From assembly GCA_951217055.1 (NCBI GenBank), contig OX578279.1, positions 74,938,131 through 75,002,130 of the forward strand: a stretch of 64,000 bases of DNA. The letters are read 5' to 3'. The notes beneath the pieces are model-generated. The model made no database searches. It was not told where the DNA came from and was given only the letters and a program-made list of their open reading frames with translations. A program made the translations under genes and the position numbers. This document shows positions 21,767 through 31,980 of this stretch, in pieces (within the stretch, counting starts at the first letter, position 1; every line of letters starts with the position of its first letter). The stretch comes from Gerris lacustris. Its lineage: Eukaryota > Arthropoda > Insecta > Hemiptera > Gerridae.

Positions 21767-22812
21767 CAGTGAAACCCCTCTTAACGGACACCCCTGTTTA
21801 CGGACATTTTTTACAGGCACCGGCCAAATTGAATACCAAATCCATGTAATAGAACCCCCTCTATTAAGAACACCCCTCTAGAACGGACACGGACAGTTTA
21901 ATTAGGTCCCTTGGACACTAAAACCATCTTATAACGGACACTAAAACAATTTAGAAAGTGATTAAAATTGAGTGAAAATTGTCATTTTTAATGAAGAATC
22001 CTTTATACATTTCTTAAAAAAAAAAAAAAAGTTTGTTTGAATTTCTTGATCAAATTTTCTTGATATGAAGTAGAAAGAGGTGTTTTCTTGGAAAATTATT
22101 AAAGGCTTGAAGTTTTATTTTATAAAATCATGTTTCCTTGTCTAAATGCATTAGAACTCTTCTTAGAAATATTGCCTTCTTCATATTATCCAGTAAGTTT
22201 CATAGAAATTAATTTTGATTCTTAATGTGATTTTTATTACATCCTGTTTCCTGTTTTACTTTTTTCATAAGAATTAAATCAACGAAAATGAATTAACAAT
22301 ATCAAAATATGCAAAGCAAACTAAAATATGAAACTTCTTTCTTTACTCCAAAAAAAGTCAATTAATTCACTGTATTAGCGATGTATTCATACAATGTACT
22401 TAATGCTCTTTCTTTTAATATTTTTGTTTTGTAGATTATTTTTTCTTGCAATACATACTAACTATAGGTATTAAGTTTTATCATTTTAAGTTTATAACTT
22501 TTAATTATTTACTTTAAGCGATGTACATTTACAAAAGAAAATATTATGAACTATTTTTTTAATAAATTACCACATTATACAATAATAATAATATAAAAAA
22601 AAGTGATTAAAACACTACATCTTTTTATTTATTTATTATTTAATTTATTATTTTCAAGCTTTTAATCTTTCTCATTAACCAGTAAAACGTAATCGTTTTT
22701 ATTTACTTTTTACTAAAAATATTTTAATAACTAACCCCTCCCCAACGGACACCCCTGTATAACGGACAAAATTGGCAGTCCCGTCGATGTCCGCTAAAGA
22801 GGGGTTTCACTG
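21767..22812. mobile_element. 1,046-bp pogo/Tigger-like TIR element, non-autonomous
   Basis: Both ends carry CAGTGAAACCCCTCTT-type inverted repeats with internal AACGGACACCCCTGT copies (21767-21815 and 22735-22812), flanked by TA on each side. The CAGTG...AACGGACA signature and TA duplication are typical of pogo/Tigger (Tc1-mariner superfamily). The interior is A/T-rich with no transposase frame, so this is a MITE or deletion derivative. Confidence 0.85.
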
Positions 22813-23755
22813 TAATTAAATAAATAAAAATAATGAATAAAATGTTTTTGTTTTTTTAAATGATAACCACTTTAGTGGCTTCCGAAATGAAGAAAATTAG
22901 GAGACGAACTTAGCCGACCACATATTTTTAAAAGCGCCAAAAGATTTACTTATACACAAAATTCTAGTTTGACGTTACATCAGACACTACGCGAAGAAGT
23001 TATGTATCTATATATTATATGAACCTCACTAATTGGCTGAATATTTTTACTCTCCGTAAATTATATTCGTACACAGTATATAGTAAAAGAAATTAATACA
23101 ACAAACAAATTATAAACAGTTTTTAACAAATAAAGTTTTAACCCAAAATATAAACTCAAGTATCTAAAAGTATTGAATATGTACATAACGTAGTATACAT
23201 AACGCAGTAGCCGCATCAGTTTACTCACGGACATATCAAATGCTAATCAATAGTGAGCCAAAAATCTAAAAGTCTGAACTAGATCTGTAATTTGGGAAAA
23301 CCTTAAACTACGAACTAATGCAACAATCGTAATTTACGTCAAAGTAAAAGTTGTTGTTTTTTCTGACATTAAAACAGAGAATGCAAATGGAGAGGAGCAC
23401 ACCACGAGATGTTCTCGATACGTGAGACCTGTTTGTTTTCTGCAAGATAAATTCTAAACTCTACCTCACGTAAATCCTTTTTATCTTCAACCTTTTTTTT
23501 ACGTGTTTTGATTTAACAATCCATTTCAATGGGTTTATAGACCAAAAAAAAGAAATAAAAGTTACACTTTTTTCGGGTGAAAGGGATCATTTATCAGAAA
23601 TTAATATGACAAAGCTCGTAATGAATTTGATAAAATATGTAGGTATAACTCTAATTAACTCCGTAGCTAAGCCTATGCAGGGCCAAGACCTGTAAAAGGG
23701 CTTATACAAATATTTATATAACTAATGACACGGGGTTAGTGTGCCGCTTTATCAG
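22813..23755. other. Spacer with one repeat fragment
   Basis: 22880-22990 (AACTTAGCCGACCACA, AAAAGATTTAC, TTCTAGTTTGACGTTA) resembles 61828-61915, an end region of the fold-back at 61.4 kb. Nothing else recognised. Confidence 0.4.
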
Positions 23756-23761
23756 CTGCAT

Positions 23762-24123
23762 AAACCTATATGATAGGCATTATATGATATAAGATTTGCA
23801 TTATATGATATATGATTGGCATTATATGATATATGATTTGCATTATATGATATATGATTGGCATTATATGATATATGATTTGCATTATATGATGTATGAT
23901 TAGCATTATATGATATATAATTTGCATTATATGATATATGATTGGCATTCGCAACCAGTCGCCTCTTCACATAAGCAGTTACCCATTTATAAAGAGATGC
24001 TGGGTGAACACCTAGCGGTAGTGTGGAGGGCCAGTTCCGAGAATCGAACTCAGATCTGTGGTCACCAATCCAAATGGTGACCACGCCCGACGCTACTTAA
24101 CTTCGCAGATAGGCCAGCCCACG
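23762..24123 (-). mobile_element. 5S-rRNA-derived SINE with 21-bp tandem tail
   Basis: Read on the minus strand, 24058-24108 reproduces the 5S rRNA internal promoter and 3' region (GAAGTTAAGTAGCGTCGGGC, then GTGGTCACC...GGTGACCAC). It is followed by a B-box-like GAGTTCGATTCTCGG (24037-24051), a short body and a tail of 21-bp units. The 5' half of 5S appears to be missing. This matches the SINE3 idea (5S-derived Pol III retroposons), possibly as a 5S-tRNA hybrid. Which autonomous LINE mobilised it is unknown. Confidence 0.72.
23773..23949 (-). repeat. 21-bp minisatellite, alternating A/B units
   Basis: About eight units of GCATTATATGATATATGATTT or the GG-ending variant alternate, giving a 42-bp higher-order period. 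Frames through it translate as repeated YHI and NANHISY and are not genes. Confidence 0.85.
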
Positions 24124-24244
24124 CTCATATAATATTATGCGAGCTACCGAATCGTCTTGTTCGTAGGTATACAAATAATAATTTAGAGGTTTAGTAGAGC
24201 CGAGTAGTAGCTATTGCACTTTTTTCTGACACATGTTAAATATA

Positions 24245-24350
24245 CTGCCAATTAGTGTGGCACATAGCTTCCTAGCATCCCATGACGTACTTTATTGATT
24301 TTATGCTTTTACAAGCCATTTTTATCTAATTTATTTAATTTTTCCCCCAG
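24245..24350 (-). mobile_element. Family A 3' end, head-to-head with a 5' part
   Basis: Starts with the GCCAATTAGTGTGGCACATAG terminus region and stops after the CCCCCAGTTTTTTTGC stretch, where the next family A piece starts in the other orientation. Confidence 0.55.
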
Positions 24351-24355
24351 TTTTT

Positions 24356-24690
24356 TTGCTTCTGAGCTTACCGAACGTAACGAAAGTTATGTGATCGTTC
24401 CCAAGAACAAAAATATTTTATGTCTCTGATTTTAAACATTCCAAGAACGAAATCCGTTTCAGACTTGGAACAGACAGGGAACATTTTTGTTTTCGTAACT
24501 GTTTGTCGAAATGTCGCTCATTTTTGCGAACAAACAAATTTTAAAAACTACTCGTCTGATAATAATGAAATTTCGATAGTAGGTCATAATTAGGACATTA
24601 TTGGTTCCATATAAGTTCCAACCTTCTGCGCATATTTGTATCTCTTCTACATGTATCATCAAAAGCACTTATCTGATTTTTTATGAGATT
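24356..24690 (+). mobile_element. Family A 5' part
   Basis: Opens with GCTTCTGAGCTTACCGAACG (5' stem-loop, one arm mutated). It keeps GAAATCCGTTTCAGAC, a degenerate microsatellite and the core ATGAAATTTCGATAG. Together with 24245-24350 it forms an inverted pair. Confidence 0.6.
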
Positions 24691-25169
24691 TGGAGGGTGT
24701 AGGGAGGTTCGAATGGGCAATATAGAATTAAATATATGGCTAAATAGTACTTGATCACAATTCTTGCGTATCCCGTACTTTTGCCGATACCTTGCAGTCC
24801 GAAAGCGGAACACAAATTACGGCGAGTTTGTTCTATAGATCTGTTTCTCGATCAGTTTCGATCGGTTTACCGATATCCGTGAATTATTATGATTTGATAG
24901 TTAACTTTGGTTTCCGGGTTACCAACTGCTTCGTTCATCCGGTGTCCGTCTCCACTACGAGGCCTCTTCCCACTCTGTGGACCGAACATGCGCCGACGAT
25001 GCTCGTTTTTAGGTTCCCGTGCCCGTCTAGGCACTTAAACCGCTACAATTGTTTGTCGACAGTAAGCAGATGGTCCCAGCTTAATTTCAAATGTCTGTGC
25101 TCTATAAATTTTGCTAAATTGAAACTTAAATTAGGTAAAAATCAAAACAGTTTAAATGAATTTGACAAT
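24691..25169. other. Spacer; 129-codon frame not supported
   Basis: The longest frame (24792-25181, plus) has no domain, signal or repeat I recognise and runs into family A sequence at its end. I therefore do not call it a gene. Confidence 0.4.
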
Positions 25170-25250
25170 AATACGTATTAATAGTATGAAATCATTAAAG
25201 TATACAAAATAGAACGCGAGGAATCTATGTGCCACATTAATTGGCAGAGT
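25170..25250 (+). mobile_element. Family A 3'-terminal fragment
   Basis: Ends in GCGAGGAATCTATGTGCCAC and ATTGGCAG, the family A 3' terminus. Confidence 0.5.
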
Positions 25251-25325
25251 ATTTTAAATAATAGTTAATGCGACAGAAAAGGGTAAAATAGGCTAGCTGT
25301 ACTATCTACTAACGTTAAAATATTA

Positions 25326-25327
<2 letters not shown>

Positions 25328-25404
<77 letters not shown>
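25328..25404. repeat. (TA)n microsatellite, left border of palindrome
   Basis: Near-uninterrupted TA repeat of about 70 bp. Its counterpart at 26717-26791 borders the other end of the palindrome. Confidence 0.95.
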
Positions 25405-25405
<1 letters not shown>

Positions 25406-25487
25406 GAATAAATTCTCGACCGTAAATATAAACAGAAAACAAACAAAACTCAGGTTTCTGTCACAAAAATCGTCTTTATGTTACAAT

Positions 25488-25523
25488 CCCGACGTTTCGG
25501 TTTTTACTTAAAACCTTCTTCAG
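25488..25523 (-). ncRNA. Hammerhead-like motif, minus-strand copy
   Basis: Inverse of the plus-strand motif at 26619-26657: CTGAAGA, a hairpin arm pair, GAAA, CGTC, and CCC/GGG closing pairs. One extra base lies between CTGAAGA and the hairpin compared with a canonical hammerhead, so activity is uncertain. Confidence 0.35.
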
Positions 25524-25727
25524 GGGCCTAAAAAACAAACGAAATACAAAAACCCATGAAACAAACACTCATGACTATCAAAACGGAAAAAACTAAGCAG
25601 CTGCTACACAATAAATATCAACCCAAGACCTAAACTCACCGTAAAACATCTAAACAACGACTGAAAAAATCCTCACGCGTCACACCTATATATACAGAGA
25701 AAAACCACAGCCTCCTAGATAAAAACA

Positions 25728-25774
<47 letters not shown>

Positions 25775-26380
25775 CCCCCCAAATATTGTAATAATAACAA
25801 CAGTTACGTAATAAACAAAAAATAAAATTCTCCTCCCCCCCCCCCCGCAACTCCTACATATAATAGACAAAGATAAGGGCCAAAGCTAGAAAAGATTACA
25901 GGAGTAAACAAGTATCCTAGGCAGTCTGTGGACTGGCTTTAGAGGGGACCAACCTGGCATTCGCCTAGTAAATTGAGGGAAACCACAGAAAACCTCAATT
26001 AGGTTGGGCGGACCCGGGTCCTTCCAATAAAACATTCTAAAAACCAGAACATCTATTGGCAGTTATAGAAAAAGCCCACAAACGATTTCTATAACTGCCA
26101 ATAGATGTTCTGGTTTTTAGAATGTTTTATTGGAAGGACCCGGGTCCGCCCAACCTAATTGAGGTTTTCTGTGGTTTCCCTCAATTTACTAGGCGAATGC
26201 CAGGTTGGTCCCCTCTAAAGCCAGTCCACAGACTGCCTAGGATACTTGTTTACTCCTGTAATCTTTTCTAGCTTTGGCCCTTATCTTTGTCTATTATATG
26301 TAGGAGTTGCGGGGGGGGGGGAGGAGAATTTTATTTTTTGTTTATTACGTAACTGTTGTTATTATTACAATATTTGGGGG

Positions 26381-26417
<37 letters not shown>

Positions 26418-26618
26418 TGTTTTTATCTAGGAGGCTGTGGTTTTTCTCCGTATATATAGGTGTGACGCGTGAGGATTTTTTCAGTCGTTGTTTAGATGTT
26501 TTACGGTGAGTTTAGGTCTTGGGTTGATATTTATTGTGTAGCAGCTGCTTAGTTTTTTTCGTTTTGATAGTCATGAGTGTTTGTTTCATGGGTTTTTGTA
26601 TTTCGTTTGTTTTTTAGG

Positions 26619-26657
26619 CCCCTGAAGAAGGTTTTAAGTAAAAACCGAAACGTCGGG
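26619..26657 (+). ncRNA. Hammerhead-like motif of Penelope-like type
   Basis: Core order: CTGAAGA (26622-26628), one extra A, stem GGTTTT/AAAACC (26630-26635 and 26641-26646), GAAA (26647-26650), ACGT palindrome, candidate cleavage C26654, then GGG pairing with CCC 26619-26621. Penelope-like elements are known to carry hammerheads with very short palindromic stem III. The extra nucleotide keeps my confidence low. Confidence 0.38.
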
Positions 26658-26716
26658 ATTGTAACATAAAGACGATTTTTGTGACCGAAACCTGAGTTTT
26701 GTTTGTTTTCTGTATA

Positions 26717-26791
<75 letters not shown>
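26717..26791. repeat. (TA)n microsatellite, right border of palindrome
   Basis: About 75 bp of TA repeat matching the left border at 25328-25404. Confidence 0.95.
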
Positions 26792-26794
<3 letters not shown>

Positions 26795-27265
26795 TTGAAA
26801 GCTGCAATTAAGTAGGATAACGACGCAACACGTTGTTTTTATTACTAATATCAGAGAAAAGCCTACATTAATAAAACATTGTATTTCAGTAACAACTCGA
26901 GACTTAGTAAATGTTAAAGGCAGACATTAACACAGAGCTTGTCTTATCTTTGCCGGACACTCGTTGCTTATAAGCATCCAGTACTTTAATATAATTATAT
27001 TTCTTCCCGACAGCAATAAAAGATTTCCCAGAAAACTCTTCTTTCCCCTTTTATAAAGACTAGAGCCTAAGCCTTTGACTAAAGAACTGGAAAATTAATT
27101 AAAAAATATCACACAAATTATTCATTATTTAATCAATTAAGATTTTATTATAAACGAAAGAAAGACGAATCTAAATAAAGATTTTTATTTTCATTTTTAA
27201 TTTAAATTTTGATTGGTTATATTTATTTTAGGGGTATTCATGATTTTTGTTTAAAGAGTTAAATG
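26792..27265. other. Spacer, nothing recognised
   Basis: No gene, RNA or repeat terminus seen. Confidence 0.45.
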
Positions 27266-27645
27266 TTAGATAATAATTACAAGATAAAAAGAACTTTTAA
27301 TATACTACGTTTTTATATTTTCTGTCATCAATCATAAATTTGAAACCCGTGAAAATGAAGATTGTAAATATGTAATATGTCAAAACAAATAAAATAACTT
27401 GCGGTTTTTTTTCGAACTAACTTTCCATACAGCAAAATTAATTTGTTGAAAACAATTAAATTCTACTGAAAGATGGCTAAAAGTATTAAAATAATGCATT
27501 GTCATCGTGTCCTGAGCTATTCTAAAAGTTTCAAATGTCTAGCTACTCAGGAATTAGTTAAAAATTGATTAAAAGATTTGTACTGGACAAACAAACAAAC
27601 AAGAAAGCAAGCTAATAAAAACGTATTAAAATTGAAGATTTTGAG
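27266..27645 (-). mobile_element. Family I element
   Basis: Inverse copy. The 3' tail GATAAAAAGAACTTTTAAT and inverted arm ATACTACGTTTTTAT lie at 27283-27318. The 5' end is GCTAATAAAAACGTA at 27612-27626, next to an ACAAACAAACAAACAAG tetranucleotide tract (27589-27605). The body (TTCAAATGTCTAGCTA, AACTAACTTTCC) matches copies at 42.3 and 44.5 kb. Confidence 0.65.
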
Positions 27646-27841
27646 GGACCTTGACTTGAAAGCGTGATATAAGTACAATGTTAAGTATATATAAGTTCAG
27701 TGGCTGGCACATGCACCATTTGACAGTTTTTAGATTAGGGAAATATATTTTTCTCATCCATTTTCCTTCCTCCCTAATCTCAACCCGATTTAACATCTGT
27801 TAAATTTCAAATAACTCACTCAAAGCCGAGTTAAATATTAA

Positions 27842-28001
27842 AGCCTCGTCCAGACCGCCGAACCGAACAGAGGAAACGAGCCGAGCATTGGTCTCTGCGC
27901 ATGTCCAGAGTGAGATGCGCAGGCGCACTTTAGACTGGGCATGCGCAGAGAATAATTCTCAGCTCGTTTCCTCTGATCAGTTCGGCAGTCTGGAAGAGGC
28001 T
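27842..28001. mobile_element. 160-bp near-palindromic MITE with TAA duplication
   Basis: Terminal inverted repeats of about 40 bp (AGCCTCGTCCAGACCGCCGA with inverse TCGGCAGTCTGGAAGAGGCT) are flanked by TAA at 27839-27841 and 28002-28004. The inner part is also nearly self-complementary (CTCTGCGCATG / CATGCGCAGAG). Fits a PIF/Harbinger-type MITE by TSD only. Confidence 0.8.
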
Positions 28002-28004
28002 TAA

Positions 28005-28744
28005 AGGGATATAACTAAATATTTGTTAAAAATGGAGGATAATTTAACAACTTAACTGACTTGATTCAGCTTGGCACGTTAAACTAAAGATCGTGACCCT
28101 TATTGTGTTTTAAACTTTTAACTTCTTTGGCATAATATTTACTAAATGTTATTATCTATATTCCCCGTTTAAATTAAATAATTTAAAATTAAATAAATAA
28201 TCAACTCTCGAAAAGCTAGTTTTACTAATTAAAATTATTTTAACTTAAATTCAATTAAAAAGTAATAAACACACATACATTTACAGTTTACAAACACACA
28301 TACATTTTATTTTAATTAATGGAGTCTGTGAATTTATGAAGGAGAGCCTTAACTTTGGTTTAAGACCGAATTAAGCATGGCTAAAGAAATATGATAACAT
28401 GAAAAATTGAATAAAAAAAGGAATAATTTTATAGAAATATTTATAGAAAGAAAAATAAGTAAGGTTAATTGCATACACTGAAAGATGAAGAGGTTCATAA
28501 TCAAGTAACACATTTATATTATAACATCATTCTCATATAACAAAAAAATTATTAATTTGAATGATTATTATTAATTATAAATTTTAAAACATTCTCTAAC
28601 AAGTAATATAATACAAAAGTATTAAGGCAACTAATTAGACGTCTCAAGTTGATTTAATGAAATTTTTAGACTTCGTTATATTTGCTAAGTAGGGCACTAA
28701 GAAGCTTAGAATTTTATTTCAAGCTTAATAAGTTTTCAAATTTA
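28005..28744. other. AT-rich spacer, nothing recognised
   Basis: No convincing gene or repeat. Short ACACACATACATTTA phrases are duplicated at about 28270-28310. Confidence 0.45.
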
Positions 28745-28912
28745 TATTTTCTCATATAAATAGTAAGTATGTAAAGAGAAAGTATATAGTAAGTAAGAGA
28801 AATTCAATTTTAAGATTTTAATGGATTTAGACAGGTCCAAAACGTGTAAATCCATTAAAATCGAATTTTTGGCGCCATCACGATACTTTCTCTTTATATG
28901 AGAAAGTAAAAA
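28745..28912 (-). mobile_element. Family F 5' end, inverse, with stem-loop
   Basis: TTTTAATGGATTTA and TAAATCCATTAAAA form a hairpin (28819-28861). It is followed by GGCGCCATCACGATACTTTCTC and TATATGAGAAAGTA, the family F 5' stem-loop read inversely. Confidence 0.5.
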
Positions 28913-28949
28913 AAAAAAACAACAACGAAATAATTAAGCTATTATACAA

Positions 28950-29270
28950 ACCGGGGTACTTTTATACTTTAGCACCCCCCTATATCCCTTTGTGTAGATA
29001 ATTATTTAGACAAAGGAAAATGAACATATACAGAGTAGCATATATTCCTTAGTCTAAATTACTATTAAGACGAAGGGATATTTATTCCAATGTACCTTGG
29101 GACAAAGGAATATCACACTCTAGATCATATCCCTTAGTCTAATCAACTATTGAGTTAAAGGAAAATTAAATATAATACTGCCACAGGAGTCTCAGTGTCT
29201 TGGGGAGACAAACACACAAACCTTTGAGACTTGTGTAGGGCAGACTATTGTTTAGAACCAAGGGGGGTGC
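28950..29270. repeat. Non-coding repeat with inverted sub-units, related to 17854-18170
   Basis: Several phrases (ATCCCTT..GTCTAA, ACAAAGGAATATC, GACGAAGGGATAT) recur in both orientations between GGGGTACTTTTATACTTTAG and GGGGGGTGCTAAAGTAAAA, the two ends being inverse to each other. It looks like a 320-bp TIR repeat. Confidence 0.5.
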
Positions 29271-29279
29271 TAAAGTAAA

Positions 29280-29530
29280 AAAGTGCCCAAACCGGAATCG
29301 ATCGAGCAGACTAGCAAGAGTAAACCAACCACTTATTTGGATCAACCTATTAAAGTGCCACTTAAGTCTAAAAAGTGGTTGATCAAAAATTTCTGTCTCT
29401 CATCTGTAGTCAGTGCAGACACTAAAGAAAACGCGAAACAAAATTATTTTTCGAAAACGCTTTCAACTATTTTAATTAATCAACTATGTGATGTTGTCCA
29501 TTTAAATACGAATCTAACCAAATAACAACT
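29280..29530. other. Repeat-like 3' part related to family F; 80-codon frame not supported
   Basis: The last third (CATTTAAATACGAATCTAAC, 29498-29517) also occurs in family F at 29949-29968. The 80-codon frame over it therefore translates repeat DNA. Confidence 0.4.
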
Positions 29531-29617
29531 CAGTAAATTTTTACTCCGGTATCATGTATCATTAACGCTATTATCTCTGAAGCTAGATTTTTTTTTTGGA
29601 GACGTCTCATTTTTACC

Positions 29618-30182
29618 TTCTCATATAAAGAGAAAGTATTGTGATGGCGCGAAAATTCGATTTTGAGATTTTGATGTATTTACACGTTTTGAGGTCCCCT
29701 GAGTCCAAAAAAATTGTTTCTAAAAATGAGGCGTCTGTGCAGACGCCTGGAGCCTAAACTACTGGGCCGATTTTGACGAAATTTGGCATACATGTTCAGA
29801 AAAATCATACCCCAAGGTGAAATCGAGAAATTAATTTTAGCTCCAAATTTGGGGGCGCTACCCCCCAAACACTCTGAAAAAACATGAAAAAAAATTATTT
29901 CTCAAATACGGTTCCGACGATTTTAATTAAAAAATTCTAAAATGTAGTCCATTTAAATACGAATCTAACGATATAAGCCGTTTTCCCGGGAAAAATCTAG
30001 TTCCTGAGAAAAAAGCTTACAACGCGGACCGAGAGAGCCCGGGTTCGATTCTCCGCCCGGGAGATGTTATTTTTATGATAAATTTTGATGAAATGCTCAA
30101 TAATAATTAAATGTACATACGAAAACTAATAAATGGAAAACACTGGGCTAAATAATTATGAACTCGTATATGAGAAAGTTTG
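29618..30182 (+). mobile_element. Family F element, uninterrupted copy
   Basis: Starts with the stem CTTCTC/GAGAAAG and AGTATTGTGATGGCGCG. It then has GCGTCTGTGCAGACGC (a small palindrome at 29729-29744), the core GACGAAATTTGGCATACATG (29774-29793) and a B-box-like GGGTTCGATTCTCC at 30042-30055. It ends near CGTATATGAGAAAGT, inverse of its start. This copy is the empty-site reference for the family B insertion at 8304-8998. Confidence 0.68.
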
Positions 30183-30242
30183 TCTGAGTTGTCTCGGACC
30201 GATTGTTTTTTACATGATAATGAGAAGCACATTTATGACCAA

Positions 30243-30345
30243 AAAATGTTATTTATAAAAGTTGTTTTTCTCATTGAAACAGTGCTTCAAATGTTTCAAT
30301 GAGAAAAACAACTTTTATAAATAACATTTTTTAGTAAAACCGACA
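30243..30345 (+). repeat. Fold-back of a family B segment
   Basis: AAATGTTATTTATAAAAGTT and its exact inverse (about 30246-30285 and 30295-30334) surround a short GCTTCAAATGT-type loop. The right arm continues into the family B phrase TTTAGTAAAACCGACACCGA. Confidence 0.75.
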
Positions 30346-30349
30346 CCGA

Positions 30350-30720
30350 CCCCCAGGGCCGCAGCTAGGGGGGGGCAGGGGGGGTCTTCTGCCCCGGGCG
30401 GCAAAATGTAGGGGGCGGCAAAATGATTAACAGACTTTAAATTTATTTAACTAATTTAAGACCTGTAATATGACACAGTGATGCAGGTGTAGAGGGCGGC
30501 ATGCGAGCTAGGCAGATGAGAGTGAGCGATATGAACGCAGTACTGTCAGTGAGTAGATGCCTTCTTAATTCCCTATTTCATGCTCGGGTCACAGTGTAGT
30601 TTTCGCGTAGTCCGTCTCGACGATGCGCGCCCTATCCCTACGAACTAGACACAGGCCGGCGCGACCCTAGGCCGCTAGGGCCTGAGGGGCGCCGCAAGAT
30701 ATTTGCCCCCCAAGAAGTTA
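30350..30720. mobile_element. Possible hAT-like terminus and GC-rich segment
   Basis: CAGGGCCGCAGCTAGGGGGG followed by GCCCCGGGCGGCAAAATG resembles termini of hAT elements. A second G/C-rich stretch ends at about 30715. I found neither the matching inverted end nor an 8-bp duplication. Confidence 0.3.
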
Positions 30721-31739
30721 ATGTTTTTACATAGAAAGATAGATGAATAACTTAAATTAGGAGAGACCTCATTTAAAACTAATAATATAATTATTTTGCA
30801 AATAAATGATTATTGTTTATGGATCAAGAGTCAAGTTAATATTAACATTTAAAACTGGGATTCCCACTTTACATGTTTATGTGGGATACAAACATTAAAC
30901 TATTTTGTGTTTGTTTATTTGCATACTTTAATGGTTGTTTGTTTATATACTCAGTTGAGTGTGTATCCCCTAGTTCAGTTGCTGTATAGGACGTTGTGAA
31001 GGTATTTCATAATGAATCAGAAAGAATTAATAGCATAGTATAGCGTTAAAGGTAAAACTTTTTTTTTTAGTCTAAAAACCGATTTAGTTAATAAATGTTT
31101 TAAGAATTCTGCAGAAATAATTTTAAACAAACTTTTAGGTGATGCTTTTTTTTTTAGCTGAAAAAGCTCTAAAAAAGGCCAAAAATTCAACATTTTGAAC
31201 CTAATTTTCTAAAATTTTCCGGGGGAGGCCCCCCGGGCCCCCTTTGGGCTAGGTTCATGTATGACAGAAGAGAGATTAGTAGGACTGGCATCTACTTTAA
31301 CTAAACTGAACAGGAGTTTATTATTTATAAATAGATTTTAATTTACTAGAGTTTAGTTGTTTCTTTTCGATGTCTCTGATGATTTAAGTCTCTTTTCCAT
31401 TAAATATCAAAGAGCATCGATAAAAAATAATCAAAACATTTGCAGCCGAAAAGTCAAATTTACATAAATACACTTTTAGTTTTTGGAAGAATTGTTTTAT
31501 GTATGATGTATAATATTTTCTGCGTATATGAATAATATTTTCTGGTATATTAAAAAGATTTTACTTGAATTGTTTCGTTTCTCATTTTCAAATAAACCTT
31601 AGTTATCAACTTAAAACATGATTTTATATTTTATCTCAAATATTAATAAATATTTCAAGATTTTTCACAAGCTGACTTAGGAGTAGGAGTAATAGTTATT
31701 GGCGAATTGCTAGGATAGCAATGGGGTGGGGGTGGTGGA
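30721..31739. other. AT-rich spacer with one GC-rich motif
   Basis: A G/C-rich palindromic motif GGGGGAGGCCCCCCGGGCCC lies at 31221-31240, possibly interior of the same DNA-transposon remnant. No gene recognised. Confidence 0.4.
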
Positions 31740-31980
31740 AGGGGGCGGCGACCCCGCTATGTGAAGAGTCGCTAAAAAAAAACTGTTAATAATCGCTAAA
31801 AACATTAAGCTGACCTAACCGATTTAAATAGAGAAAACAACGTTTGCACCGATATCTTACGTTCTCTCGTAACGATTTTAATAAAACATCATACATGCCT
31901 ATAAAATATAGGCATGTAAAATTTCAACCTGATACAAGCAGAAGTTTTTGTGTAGTGAAGTGATAAACTTCATAATATTA
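31740..31980 (+). mobile_element. Family B 3' body, interrupted by family C
   Basis: Shares GCGACCCCGCTATG, ACCGATATCTTACGTTC and ATTTCAACCTGATACAAGC with family B. It stops exactly where family C starts at 31981. Confidence 0.6.

Larger units (their letters stand above)
25431..26713. repeat. Giant young palindrome, about 640-bp arms
   Basis: Arms 25431-26071 and 26086-26713 are inverse copies separated by 14 bp. Visible differences are few: a homopolymer of 44 T versus 34 A, single substitutions such as CAGAG/CGGAG near 25696/26449, and GTTTCTGTC/GTTTCGGTC. Each arm holds one Penelope-like GAAGAAGG...CCGAAACGTCGG block, a long homopolymer, a C/G run and a block AGGTTTTCTGTGGTTTCCC. The latter I recall as common in insect repeats. 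No coding frame is convincing. Confidence 0.9.

Noticed and set aside
23773..23949. CRISPR array
   Set aside because: The 21-bp units are contiguous with no unique spacers, and the context is a eukaryotic SINE tail.
23752..24084. 110-codon frame rich in NANHISY
   Set aside because: Translation of the 21-bp minisatellite tail of the 5S-derived SINE.
24792..25181. 129-codon open frame on the plus strand
   Set aside because: No recognisable domain, no homologous repeat protein, and it ends in family A sequence; length is within chance for this window.
30350..30720. Complete hAT element
   Set aside because: Only one plausible terminus is visible; no inverse end or 8-bp duplication found.
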